This document shows positions 1 to 7,663 of a stretch of DNA of 64,000 bases, piece after piece. Origin of the DNA: Halostagnicola larsenii XH-48 (GTDB lineage Archaea; Halobacteriota; Halobacteria; Halobacteriales; Natrialbaceae). The stretch is from positions 620,001-684,000 of the forward strand of contig NZ_CP007055.1 of NCBI RefSeq assembly GCF_000517625.1. The letters run 5' to 3'. Every line of letters begins with the position of its first letter. Position 1 is the stretch's first letter. The translations under genes were made by a program, and so were the position numbers. Under the pieces are notes generated by a model. It saw nothing but the letters and a program-made list of their open reading frames with translations, had not been told where the DNA came from and searched no databases.

Positions 1-932
1 GCCGCGCCGATCGCGCTCGTGATGTGATCGTAGCCCGGCGCGATGTCGGTCACCAGCGGTCCGAGGACGTAGAACGGCGCGCCGTCGCACACTTCCTGCT
101 GGCGCTCGACGTTCTCCGCGATCTTGTCCATCGGGACGTGGCCCGGCCCTTCGACCATCACCTGCACGCCCCGGTCCCAAGCGCGCCGGGTCAACTCGCC
201 AAGCGTGTCGAGTTCGGCGTACTGGGCCTCGTCGCAGGCGTCCGCGATGCTTCCCGGCCGAAGGCTGTCGCCGAGGCTGAAGGTCACGTCGTGCTCGAGG
301 AAGATTGCACAAATCTCGTCGTAGACCTGAAAGAGCGGGTTCTGCTCTCCGTGGGCTTCCATCCACTTTGCCATGATCGACCCGCCGCGGGAGACGATGC
401 CCGTTTTTCGCCCCTCCGTCAGCGGCAGGTGCTCGGCGAGAACGCCGGCGTGAATCGTCATGTAGTCGACGCCCTGTTCGGCCTGCTTTTCGATCACCTC
501 GAGTAGCAGTTCCGTCGTCAGGTCCTCGGGACTGCCGGCGCGTTTGACCGCCTCGTACAGCGGCACCGTCCCGATCGGTACCGGCGAGTGTTCGACATTG
601 GCCTCGCGGATGCGATCGAGGTCGGAACCGGTGCCGAGATCCATCACCGTATCCGCGCCGTGGTGAACCGCCGTGTGAAGCTTCTCGAGTTCCTCTTCTA
701 TGTCGCTCGTCGTCTCGCTGTTGCCGATGTTCGCGTTCACCTTCGTCGAGAACTCGCGACCGATGATCATCGGATCGAGCGTCTCGTGGCTCGTGTTCGC
801 CGGGATCACCGCCTGTCCGTCGGCGACCTGCTCGCGAACGAACTCGGGATCGCGATTCTCTCGCTCGGCGATACGTCTCATTTCGGGCGTAACTGTCCCG
901 TTGCGGGCCATCTGTAACTGGGTCGTCGGCAT
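1..932 (-). CDS. thiC: Phosphomethylpyrimidine synthase ThiC, C-terminal part outside window
   Basis: ThiC converts aminoimidazole ribotide to the HMP-phosphate pyrimidine moiety of thiamine, using radical SAM chemistry. The reverse strand from the ATG at 932 reads [18 protein letters not shown] and stays open to the window edge. Blocks typical of ThiC follow, including a [17 protein letters not shown] stretch, the MDLGTG motif, an [12 protein letters not shown] block and a VEGPGHVP block. The CX2CX4C cluster-binding motif lies near the C-terminus in this family and would be beyond base 1. Two copies of a 9-base direct repeat sit just before the start codon. Confidence 0.95.
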   Translation of the reverse strand, partial: MPTTQLQMARNGTVTPEMRRIAERENRDPEFVREQVADGQAVIPANTSHETLDPMIIGREFSTKVNANIGNSETTSDIEEELEKLHTAVHHGADTVMDLGTGSDLDRIREANVEHSPVPIGTVPLYEAVKRAGSPEDLTTELLLEVIEKQAEQGVDYMTIHAGVLAEHLPLTEGRKTGIVSRGGSIMAKWMEAHGEQNPLFQVYDEICAIFLEHDVTFSLGDSLRPGSIADACDEAQYAELDTLGELTRRAWDRGVQVMVEGPGHVPMDKIAENVERQQEVCDGAPFYVLGPLVTDIAPGYDHITSAIGA

Positions 933-939
933 CGATAAT

Positions 940-961
940 TAGGTTATATTACTAGGTTATA
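940..961. promoter_or_regulatory. Direct repeat of TAGGTTATA in the thiC promoter
   Basis: The 9-mer TAGGTTATA occurs at 940-948 and again at 953-961, a 13-base period, 8 to 29 bases upstream of the thiC ATG. The repeats overlap the AT-rich segment where the TATA box of thiC must lie. A regulator binding here would block transcription. Archaeal thiamine genes are known to be controlled by ThiR, but assigning this repeat to ThiR is inference. Confidence 0.4.
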
Positions 962-1114
962 AGCTTGGTGTGGCGCGCTCGAGACGTAGATAGCAAGCGA
1001 GTTCGGATACTTAATACCCGTTCCTGCCGGTTTCGTCGGTTTCTGACCGTTTCGTGGCCGATATCGCTCTGCGTTCTGGGAAAGTTTAATTGCTTATTCC
1101 CTGTTAGTGAGCGT

Positions 1115-1537
1115 ATGGAACGAACGCTACGAGATACCCTCATTTCGCTTTTTGCCGGGGGCGCAATTAGCGGCGCGCTCTACTGGCTCGATGGCTATCT
1201 CAGCCTGGCCATTGTTACCGGGCTTTGCTGGGCTTGTGGCCTCAAACTCACACTACACATCGGCCACCTGTATCCGGCGTACGCGACGGGCGAGACGTGG
1301 GCCGATAAACGATGGACGATGTTGAGTGTCGGACTCATGACTCTTGCTGCCCTCATCGGTGTGAGCCCAGCGCTTCCGCTTTCGGATGAACTACGACTCG
1401 GCTTCGGATTCCTCGTCATCGGAACTGGACTCGTCGCGTATACAGCGGGGACACTCGCCGTATTGGAACAAGTAGACAGCAACGCAACCGAGCGATCTGC
1501 GAGCTCGAACGCGCAGTATCCGATGGATAGCGGTTAA
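1115..1537 (+). CDS. Small integral membrane protein, function unknown
   Basis: This is a 140-residue protein with about four hydrophobic segments (roughly residues 8-25, 27-50, 66-90 and 96-118) and a short polar tail. I do not recognise the family beyond haloarchaeal membrane protein. The ATG at 1115 is chosen because TTTAAT at 1085-1090 lies about 25 bases upstream, which fits a leaderless transcript. The longer open frame from 965 would put a basic, non-halophilic extension on the protein. It diverges from thiC with a 182-base gap. Confidence 0.7.
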   Translation: MERTLRDTLISLFAGGAISGALYWLDGYLSLAIVTGLCWACGLKLTLHIGHLYPAYATGETWADKRWTMLSVGLMTLAALIGVSPALPLSDELRLGFGFLVIGTGLVAYTAGTLAVLEQVDSNATERSASSNAQYPMDSG

Positions 1538-1620
1538 TCTCGACGAAACAGTCCGAACGCGATTTATCGCAACGGTCCGTTTCGGTCTCCAGCAAACCTT
1601 GCGTCCATCCCCCATGCAGG

Positions 1621-2970
1621 TCACGAACGGCGGATGCGACCGCCCTGCAACTGTACGGAAAACCTCTCATCCTCGTCAGCGGGAACCGTCATCGTCGCCC
1701 GCACCTCCTCCTGAACCGCCTCGTTCGTCGTTCCGTCCTGTTCCTCGAGCGAGAACGTCTGGCGGTCGTCGTTCACCTCGAGCCAGTACTCCCCGGCTTC
1801 GGTCACGAGGACGGTGACTGTGACAGGAACGGATTCGCCCGAACGCGGTTTCTCGTCGAACGTGATCGACGTGGGCTCGAGGCCGCCGTCGACGAACTCG
1901 AACTCGAGGGTTCGGTCGAACGTCGTCGTGTAAATGGGAATTTCCTCGTCCACGAGGTCGGTCTCGTCGGCGTCGCGTCCGCTCTCACCACCCGATGCCG
2001 GCTCCTCGGTGAGCAATTCGACGCCGAGTTCGGCCTCGACGTTTGCGATTTTGTTCAGGATCGTTTGCTCCGCAGAGCCGCCAAAGAGCAACCCGACGAG
2101 TTCGCCGTCAGGGTCGGTAAAGACCGGCGATCCGCTGTCTCCACCTTCGGACATGTACCCCGCGACGAGCTGATCTCTGAACAGGATCGGACCGTGCTCG
2201 GGGCCGAAGTTCACCCGAACGCTCGCGCTCGTCGCCTCGAGGTCGGCGCTCGTCACGCCCGTCGTCCGACCGCTTTTGGTCACCGTTTCGCCCCGGAGTT
2301 CGTCGTAGTCCTCGCGCCGAATGCCAGTCGGCCACGACTCGTCGAGTCCGAACGCGGCGGTCGACTCGTCCTCGGGGCGAACCGACCGCGCGGCCACGTC
2401 GACGAGCACGCCGTCGTCGATTTCGACGTAGCCGAGCAGTTCGCCGACGTTGTCCTCACCCCGCTGGCCGCCATCCTGTGGCGATGGTTGGAGGATCGGT
2501 TCGCCCAATTCTGCAGCGTTCGAACGCGCGTAGACGTGATTGTTCGACAGGCGGACGAAGTCACCGGACTCGGCGTCGTCGCTCCAGATCGCCGCCGATG
2601 GGTCCTCGAGGCGCGCCGGATACGGACCGGCCGTGGCCGCCGACGATTCGGCGTTGATCTCGCTGACACCCGCGGGCACCGGTCGGTGTCGCTCCTGTCT
2701 GTTCTCGGCGGCTTCCGGCTTCGGCTCGAGGACCGACAGCGCGTCGAAGCCGGTTTTGGTCTCGCCGTATCCACAGTCGACGACCTCGATATCGAGGTCG
2801 ACGCCATCGGTATCCCGTGCGCGAGTTTTCACGTCGTCTTTCGGATCGAGCTCCTCGGGAGGAACCTTCTGTGATACGAAAACCGTTACGCTGTCGGCTT
2901 GTTCGTCGTACTCGACGCCGATCACGTTCTCGCACTCGAGGAGGTACTCGTAGTCCTGGGTCGTTGGCAT
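1621..2970 (-). CDS. Trypsin-like (S1-fold) serine protease with C-terminal beta domain, no signal peptide
   Basis: This 449-residue acidic protein carries a recognisable chymotrypsin-fold triad: His145 in NNHVYA, Asp191 in VLVDVAA, and Ser279 in GGDSGSP. The first 70 residues look like the small alpha/beta N-terminal domain found in some microbial S1 proteins (VFVSQKVPPEEL, then VEVVDCG). Residues about 330-440 form a beta-rich segment with a hydrophilic tail. There is no Sec or Tat signal and no transmembrane segment, so the enzyme is probably cytoplasmic, which is uncommon for this fold. A palindrome next to its TATA box (3024-3040) may control it. The substrate is unknown. Confidence 0.85.
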   Translation of the reverse strand: MPTTQDYEYLLECENVIGVEYDEQADSVTVFVSQKVPPEELDPKDDVKTRARDTDGVDLDIEVVDCGYGETKTGFDALSVLEPKPEAAENRQERHRPVPAGVSEINAESSAATAGPYPARLEDPSAAIWSDDAESGDFVRLSNNHVYARSNAAELGEPILQPSPQDGGQRGEDNVGELLGYVEIDDGVLVDVAARSVRPEDESTAAFGLDESWPTGIRREDYDELRGETVTKSGRTTGVTSADLEATSASVRVNFGPEHGPILFRDQLVAGYMSEGGDSGSPVFTDPDGELVGLLFGGSAEQTILNKIANVEAELGVELLTEEPASGGESGRDADETDLVDEEIPIYTTTFDRTLEFEFVDGGLEPTSITFDEKPRSGESVPVTVTVLVTEAGEYWLEVNDDRQTFSLEEQDGTTNEAVQEEVRATMTVPADEDERFSVQLQGGRIRRS

Positions 2971-3023
2971 GGTGTTGTCTCACGCTCTACAATAACCAAT
3001 GACTAGTTCCGAACGAATATAAT

Positions 3024-3040
3024 TGTTTGGTGACTAAACA
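3024..3040. promoter_or_regulatory. Palindrome TGTTTGGTGACTAAACA beside a TATA box
   Basis: The arms TGTTTGGT and ACTAAACA match at 7 of 8 positions around a central G. Read on the - strand, the palindrome directly precedes AATTATATTC (3023-3014), a plausible TATA box for the protease gene starting at 2970. The placement suggests an operator overlapping the TFB recognition element. The + strand phosphoribosyltransferase starts 120 bases away and could also be affected. Confidence 0.35.
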
Positions 3041-3159
3041 CCTCTTCAATCAACGGTGAATCGGCGAGTTCGAACCGGATCGATCGAATCGGTCCGCCTG
3101 CCGTTTCACCTCACTTAAGGGGGCGCGCTTCGTCTCACCGGCCAGGAGGAGTCAAGAGA

Positions 3160-3855
3160 ATGTCCGATTTGCCGGACGACTTCAAGTGTACAGTGACGAA
3201 CTGGGACTACATCTACAGTCTGTGTCGAGACGTCAGCGAGGACGTTCGAAACGACGAGTTCGAACCCGACGTTATCGTCGCGCTGGCCCGCGGCGGCTGG
3301 TTCGCCGGTCGATGCGTCTGTGACTTCCTGGGACTGGACGATCTGACGAGCCTGAAGATGGAACACTACGTCGGCACCGCCGAGAAAAGCGGCGAGCCGA
3401 CGGTCCGGTATCCGATGCCCGAAGGCAGCGTCGAAGGCAAGGACGTCCTCATCATCGACGACATCGCCGATACCGGCGGCTCGATCAAGCGAGCCCAGGA
3501 GTACGTCACCGACCGCGATGCGGGCACCGTCCGAACCGCGACCCTCCAGTTGCTCGGCACCAGCGAGTTCAACCCCGACTACGTCGGCGAGCAACTCGAG
3601 GAGTGGACCTGGGTCGTCTACCCGTGGAACTTCATCGAGGACATGATCGATTTGATCACGAGCGCAATGGAGAAAGGCGATCAGGAGTCCTACACCAAAG
3701 CGGACATTCGACACTACCTCAATCACTTCCACGACGTCGAACGCATCGAGATGGAGATCGCCCAGCCGAACCGCCTGACCGAGGTCCTGACCGAGATGGA
3801 GCGTCGGGACCTCCTCGAGATGACCGTGTCGGGCGAGTGGCAACTCCTCGAGTAG
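3160..3855 (+). CDS. Phosphoribosyltransferase with C-terminal extension
   Basis: This type I phosphoribosyltransferase has 231 residues. The PRPP-binding loop is VLIIDDIADTGGS at residues 97-109, and a flexible-loop region precedes it (VALARGGWFAG, residues 40-50). The core resembles xanthine/hypoxanthine/guanine phosphoribosyltransferases. The last 65 residues (KADIRHYLNHFHDVERIEMEI onward) look like a small helical, winged-helix-like extension. The HD hydrolase gene begins 26 bases downstream, and the pairing suggests nucleotide salvage. The exact base specificity cannot be read from the sequence. Confidence 0.85.
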   Translation: MSDLPDDFKCTVTNWDYIYSLCRDVSEDVRNDEFEPDVIVALARGGWFAGRCVCDFLGLDDLTSLKMEHYVGTAEKSGEPTVRYPMPEGSVEGKDVLIIDDIADTGGSIKRAQEYVTDRDAGTVRTATLQLLGTSEFNPDYVGEQLEEWTWVVYPWNFIEDMIDLITSAMEKGDQESYTKADIRHYLNHFHDVERIEMEIAQPNRLTEVLTEMERRDLLEMTVSGEWQLLE

Positions 3856-3881
3856 CAAGCCATAACCGATTCCCGACAACG

Positions 3882-4541
3882 ATGACGGAACCCGACTCCG
3901 GCGGCGGCCGTGATAACCCCCTCGAGACGATTCTCCGCGCGTTTCTGTTGAAAGACGAGGGCCGGACGGGCTGGCAGCTACGGGGCGTCGAGGACCCCGA
4001 ATCCGTCGCCGGCCACTCGTGGGGCGTCGCGCTCCTCTCGCTCTTCTACGCCGACCACGACGACGCACCTGCGGACGTTGACCCGGATCGCGCGCTCCGA
4101 ATGGCCGTTCTCCACGATCTCGCGGAAGCCGAGACTGGCGATTTCGCGACACGAGCTGACTCGAGCGCCGATACGATCGATCCCGCGGAGAAAGCGCGAC
4201 TCGAGGAGGACGCGATCACGGAGTTGCTCGAGCCCTTCGACGAGAACGACGGCCTCCGGGCGATCTGGGACGAGTACGAGGTGCGGGAGTCGCCGACGGC
4301 GCAGTTCGTCAAGGACATGGATCTCGTGGATATGTGCGTGCAGGCGGTCCACTACGAGCGCGAGGGGCGCTACGATCCGGCCGACGACACCGGCACCGAC
4401 GAGCAGTTCGCGGAGTACGACGCACTCGACGAGTTCTTCGCGACCGCCACGCCGCGGATCCGGACCGAGATCGGGCGGCGGTTGCTCGAGGAGGCTCGAG
4501 ACCGGTACGAGGCGGTACGCGATGACCGAACTGAGCAGTGA
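3882..4541 (+). CDS. HD-domain phosphohydrolase (YfbR/HDDC2-like)
   Basis: This 219-residue HD-superfamily hydrolase shows the metal-binding H...HD...D set: His45 in AGHSWGVAL, His78-Asp79 in VLHDLAEAETGD, and Asp147 in FVKDMDLVDM. This layout matches the YfbR/HDDC2 group, which acts as 5'-nucleotidases on deoxyribonucleoside monophosphates. The ATG at 3882 follows the preceding stop by 26 bases, so the two genes are probably cotranscribed. The longer reading frame from 3603 lies inside the upstream gene and is a shadow. Confidence 0.85.
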   Translation: MTEPDSGGGRDNPLETILRAFLLKDEGRTGWQLRGVEDPESVAGHSWGVALLSLFYADHDDAPADVDPDRALRMAVLHDLAEAETGDFATRADSSADTIDPAEKARLEEDAITELLEPFDENDGLRAIWDEYEVRESPTAQFVKDMDLVDMCVQAVHYEREGRYDPADDTGTDEQFAEYDALDEFFATATPRIRTEIGRRLLEEARDRYEAVRDDRTEQ

Positions 4542-4591
4542 GAAATCGGACGACGTGAGTCACGATGGACGCGACTGTCTTCCGGGCGAGT

Positions 4592-6079
4592 TCAGCGTTC
4601 GGCCGTCGGCGCGGGTTCGCGGTCGGAGCGTTCGTCCGGCGAACCGCTTCGCTCGTCGTCTTCGCGTGCGTGGCTGTCTTCGCGTTCGTCGTCGACGATG
4701 GCGTTCTTCCACGTGCCTCGAGTGAACCACGCGCCGGCGGCGATCGCGCCGATCACGTCGCCGACGAGGACGCCGACCCAGATGCCCGTCGTTCCCCAGT
4801 CGGCGACGAACAGCAGGAAGACGGTGACGAGCACGCGGCCGAACCACAGCGCGACCACCGAAAACGCCAGTGCCGTCTTCGTGTTGCCGGCACCGCGGAA
4901 CGCGCCCAGGAACACCTGCATGACGCCCATGAAGACGAACATTAGCGCGGCGACCTGCAGGTAGGTCGTCCCGTAGTCGATGGTCGCCGCCCGTCCCTCC
5001 ACGTCCGCGGTGACGAAGACGGACACGATCGGCTCCGGGACCAGGAACGCGATCACGCCGCCGACGGCCATGACCGCGGCGATGACGCCCGCGGCGAGCC
5101 ACGTCGCCCGCGCCGCACGCTCGGGCTTGCCCGCCCCCAGATTCTGGCCGACGATGGTGTCCGTCGCCTGGCTCATCCCCAGCGCCGGCAGGAACGCGAG
5201 CGAGATCAACCGGTTGCCAAGCCCGTAGGCCGTGACGACCGCCGGCGGGAACGTCGAGACCATCGCCGTCATCGCGATCATCGCCAGCGAACTCATCGAC
5301 TGCTCGAGCGCGGTCGGGACGCCGAGTCGCGTGATTTTGGAGATGTATTCGGCTCGCGGGATCAGGTGGCTCGCTTCGATCTCTGGACCGACGTCGGTGT
5401 AGAACAGGACGTAGAACCCGATCACCGTGGCGATGGCTCTCGAGAGGACGGTCGCGACCGCCGCACCCGCCATCTCGAGTCGCGGGACGGGACCGACGCC
5501 GAAGATAAACACCGGGTCGACCGCGACGTTGAAGACGACGCTGACGAACATCACGACCATCGGCGCGCGTGTGTTACCGTACCCGCGCATGAGCGAGACG
5601 AAGATGAAAAAGCCGAACAAGAACGGCATGCCGAGGAAGAACACGCGCATGTACTCGCTGGCGAGCGGGATGATCGCGGCCTCGGTTTCGGGGTCGGCCG
5701 GCAACAGCGCCAGCATCGAGTCGGTCGCGAGAAAGCCGATCACGGCGATCGCGATCGCGATGAGCGTGATAAACGAGACCGTCTGTCCGGCGATCAGGCC
5801 TCCTTTGTCGCTGTCCGCACCGGAGTGCTGGGCGATGAGAATCGCGCCTGCAGCAGTGAACCCACCGCCGATCGAGATCAGAAAGAAGATCAGCGGAAAG
5901 GCGAGACTCAGCGCGCCGACGGCGTCCGGCGAGAGCGCTCCCAGCCAGAACGTGTCGCCGACGTTGTAAGCGACCTGCAACAGCTGGATGACAACGAGCG
6001 GCCACGCCAGCCGGAACATAGGGCGGACGAGCGACCCGTCGGTGAGATCGCTCTCGCTCGAGGAGCGGTCGGCGAGCAT
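4592..6079 (-). CDS. MATE-family multidrug/toxin exporter
   Basis: This 495-residue polytopic membrane protein has the two MatE repeats (first half around LAWPLVVIQLLQVAYNVGDTFWLG, second around RLGVPTALEQSMSSLAMIAM) and about 12 hydrophobic helices. It ends in a highly charged cytoplasmic tail. It should export cationic compounds using a Na+ or H+ gradient. The start at 6079 is preferred over ATGs at 6097 and 6136 because a TCATATAG box on the - strand (6110-6103) lies 24-31 bases upstream, fitting a leaderless message. It converges with the HD hydrolase gene. Confidence 0.92.
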   Translation of the reverse strand: MLADRSSSESDLTDGSLVRPMFRLAWPLVVIQLLQVAYNVGDTFWLGALSPDAVGALSLAFPLIFFLISIGGGFTAAGAILIAQHSGADSDKGGLIAGQTVSFITLIAIAIAVIGFLATDSMLALLPADPETEAAIIPLASEYMRVFFLGMPFLFGFFIFVSLMRGYGNTRAPMVVMFVSVVFNVAVDPVFIFGVGPVPRLEMAGAAVATVLSRAIATVIGFYVLFYTDVGPEIEASHLIPRAEYISKITRLGVPTALEQSMSSLAMIAMTAMVSTFPPAVVTAYGLGNRLISLAFLPALGMSQATDTIVGQNLGAGKPERAARATWLAAGVIAAVMAVGGVIAFLVPEPIVSVFVTADVEGRAATIDYGTTYLQVAALMFVFMGVMQVFLGAFRGAGNTKTALAFSVVALWFGRVLVTVFLLFVADWGTTGIWVGVLVGDVIGAIAAGAWFTRGTWKNAIVDDEREDSHAREDDERSGSPDERSDREPAPTAER

Positions 6080-6309
6080 TACGATCCGAAATAGCATGCC
6101 ACCTATATGAGTGCTTGTAGCTATTGGTAACATCACACATGGTGGCTCGGCGCAGTCGTTCTCTGAGCGCGGAGATCCACACGCCTCGAAACGGAAGAAT
6201 CGGATCGACTGCCACCGTACCAGCGTCGCTCGGATCGTTGTCGAACCTATCTCGTTTGGACCGTTGTCGAACCCGTATCGTTTAGTCGGTTCCCGCCGCA
6301 GGCTGTGCC

Positions 6310-7167
6310 ATGACCATCGGCGTCATCGGCGGCAGCGGAATCTACGAGGCACTGCCACTCGAGAACACGCGGACCGAGTCGGTCTCGACACCGTACGGCG
6401 AACCGAGCGACGACATCACGCTGGGCGAACTCGGGGGGAATGAGGTCGCCTTCCTGCCGCGACACGGAACCGATCACCAGCACACGCCGACCGACGCGTC
6501 ATACCGGGCAAACATCTACGCGCTCAAGTCCATGGGCGTCGACCGCGTTATCGCCACCAACGCTGTCGGGAGCCTCCGCGAAGACCTTCCCCCGCAGACG
6601 CTGGTTATCCCGGACCAGATTTTCGACCGCACGAAACACCGATCGCCGACGTTCTTCGGCGACGGCATGGTCGTCCACATGGGCTTCGCACAGCCGTACT
6701 GTCCGGAGATGGTCGCCCACCTCGCCGAGTCCGCGCGGGCGGCGACTGATGCCACGGTCTCCGAGAACGGCACGTACGTCTGCATCGAGGGGCCGCAGTA
6801 CTCGACGAAAGCCGAAAGCGAGTTCTACCGCGAACAGGGCTGGGATATCGTCGGGATGACGGCGATTCCCGAGGCCAAACTCGCCCGCGAGGCCGAGTTG
6901 AGCTACGCGACCGTCGCCGGCGTCACCGACTACGACGTCTGGAAGGAAGACAGCGAGGTCACCCTCGAGGAGGTCCTCGAGAACGCCGCAGCCAATCAGG
7001 AGTCGATCAACGAGGTTATCGAACGTGCGATCCGAACCATGCCAGCGGACTTCGAGAGCCGCGCCTGGTCGGCGCTCGAGGACACGATCAACACACCGGC
7101 GGAGTCGATTCCGGCAGAGACCCGCGAACGCGTCGAGCTATTAGCCGGCGAGTACCTCGAGGACTGA
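6310..7167 (+). CDS. mtnP: S-methyl-5'-thioadenosine phosphorylase (MTAP family)
   Basis: This 285-residue purine phosphorylase cleaves methylthioadenosine to adenine and methylthioribose-1-phosphate, in methionine and polyamine salvage. Family signatures are IGVIGGSGIYEA at the N-terminus, the phosphate-binding LPRHGTDHQHTP block, the NAVGSL block, and the EGPQYSTKAESEFYR nucleoside-site block. A GMTAIPEAKLAREAE segment carries the Met of the ribose site. Length is normal for the family. The 230-base gap upstream separates it from the divergent MATE gene. Confidence 0.93.
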   Translation: MTIGVIGGSGIYEALPLENTRTESVSTPYGEPSDDITLGELGGNEVAFLPRHGTDHQHTPTDASYRANIYALKSMGVDRVIATNAVGSLREDLPPQTLVIPDQIFDRTKHRSPTFFGDGMVVHMGFAQPYCPEMVAHLAESARAATDATVSENGTYVCIEGPQYSTKAESEFYREQGWDIVGMTAIPEAKLAREAELSYATVAGVTDYDVWKEDSEVTLEEVLENAAANQESINEVIERAIRTMPADFESRAWSALEDTINTPAESIPAETRERVELLAGEYLED

Positions 7168-7207
7168 GTTCGTATCGATGTGTGACGGTCTCACCAGGGA
7201 CCGCGCT

Positions 7208-7591
7208 CTAGACTGGCTCGAACGTCAGCACTCGCTCGTCGGTCGTCTCGGAGACGGCGACCGAGATCTCGACCTCGAGGCCGTTTTCGATCGACTCGAG
7301 GTCGATGCCGGCGACCTGTCCGGTGAGTCGAACCGGGCCGAAATCCGCGATCGCGGTCGCGTAGGGGGCGTCCTCCTCGAACGACGGCGTCGGAACGTGC
7401 GTGACGGTGAACGTCTCTATTTCGCCTGATTCGGGCAACCGCTGGCGCGTGAGTTCCGTCGATCCACACTCCGGACACACCTGCCGCGGCGGCAGCGAGC
7501 CGTGTCCGGCGGCACACTCGAGGTAATAGGCCTCGCCCTCTTCTGCGGCGTCGAGCCAGTCGTCGAATCCCGCGTCTCTGATCTCGCTCAT
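7208..7591 (-). CDS. DUF35-type OB-fold protein with zinc ribbon, thiolase partner
   Basis: This 127-residue protein has an N-terminal helix (SEIRDAGFDDWLDAAEEGE), a rubredoxin-like zinc ribbon (CAAGH, then CPECGS) and a C-terminal OB fold (GEIETFTVTHVPTPSF and later). That is the DUF35 architecture that partners SCP2-type thiolases and HMG-CoA synthase in archaea. The thiolase gene lies just upstream on the same strand. Its start codon overlaps the stop of a 20-codon ORF (7588-7650), and the sequence just before the ATG is a ten-base perfect Shine-Dalgarno, GGAGGTGATC. Confidence 0.88.
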   Translation of the reverse strand: MSEIRDAGFDDWLDAAEEGEAYYLECAAGHGSLPPRQVCPECGSTELTRQRLPESGEIETFTVTHVPTPSFEEDAPYATAIADFGPVRLTGQVAGIDLESIENGLEVEISVAVSETTDERVLTFEPV

Positions 7592-7663
7592 TCGATCACC
7601 TCCAGACCGACGGTCTGGCGTACTCGAATTCGCTCACAACGCTCGCTCATTCGATCACCTCCA
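7583..7663. repeat. 22-base direct repeat, 59 bases apart, at the thiolase/DUF35 junction
   Basis: The same 22 bases occur at 7583-7604 and 7642-7663. On the - strand each copy contains GGAGGTGATC, complementary to the usual archaeal 16S 3' end, followed by GAATGAGCGAG. As a result the thiolase stop, the micro-ORF start, the micro-ORF stop and the DUF35 start all use the same ATGA arrangement. A local duplication is the simplest explanation. Confidence 0.85.
7588..7650 (-). CDS. Micro-ORF of 20 codons between thiolase and DUF35 genes
   Basis: The ATG at 7650 overlaps the thiolase stop (ATGA) and the TGA at 7590-7588 overlaps the DUF35 ATG. The peptide is MSERCERIRVRQTVGLEVIE. Its last five residues match the thiolase C-terminus (LEVIE) because of the 22-base duplication. 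It has a strong Shine-Dalgarno of its own. Whether the peptide is functional or only relays ribosomes is unknown. Confidence 0.35.
   Translation of the reverse strand: MSERCERIRVRQTVGLEVIE

Noticed and set aside
3115-4152. 345-codon - strand frame opposite the phosphoribosyltransferase and HD genes
   Set aside because: It is arginine-rich at the start and fully antisense to two well-supported genes.
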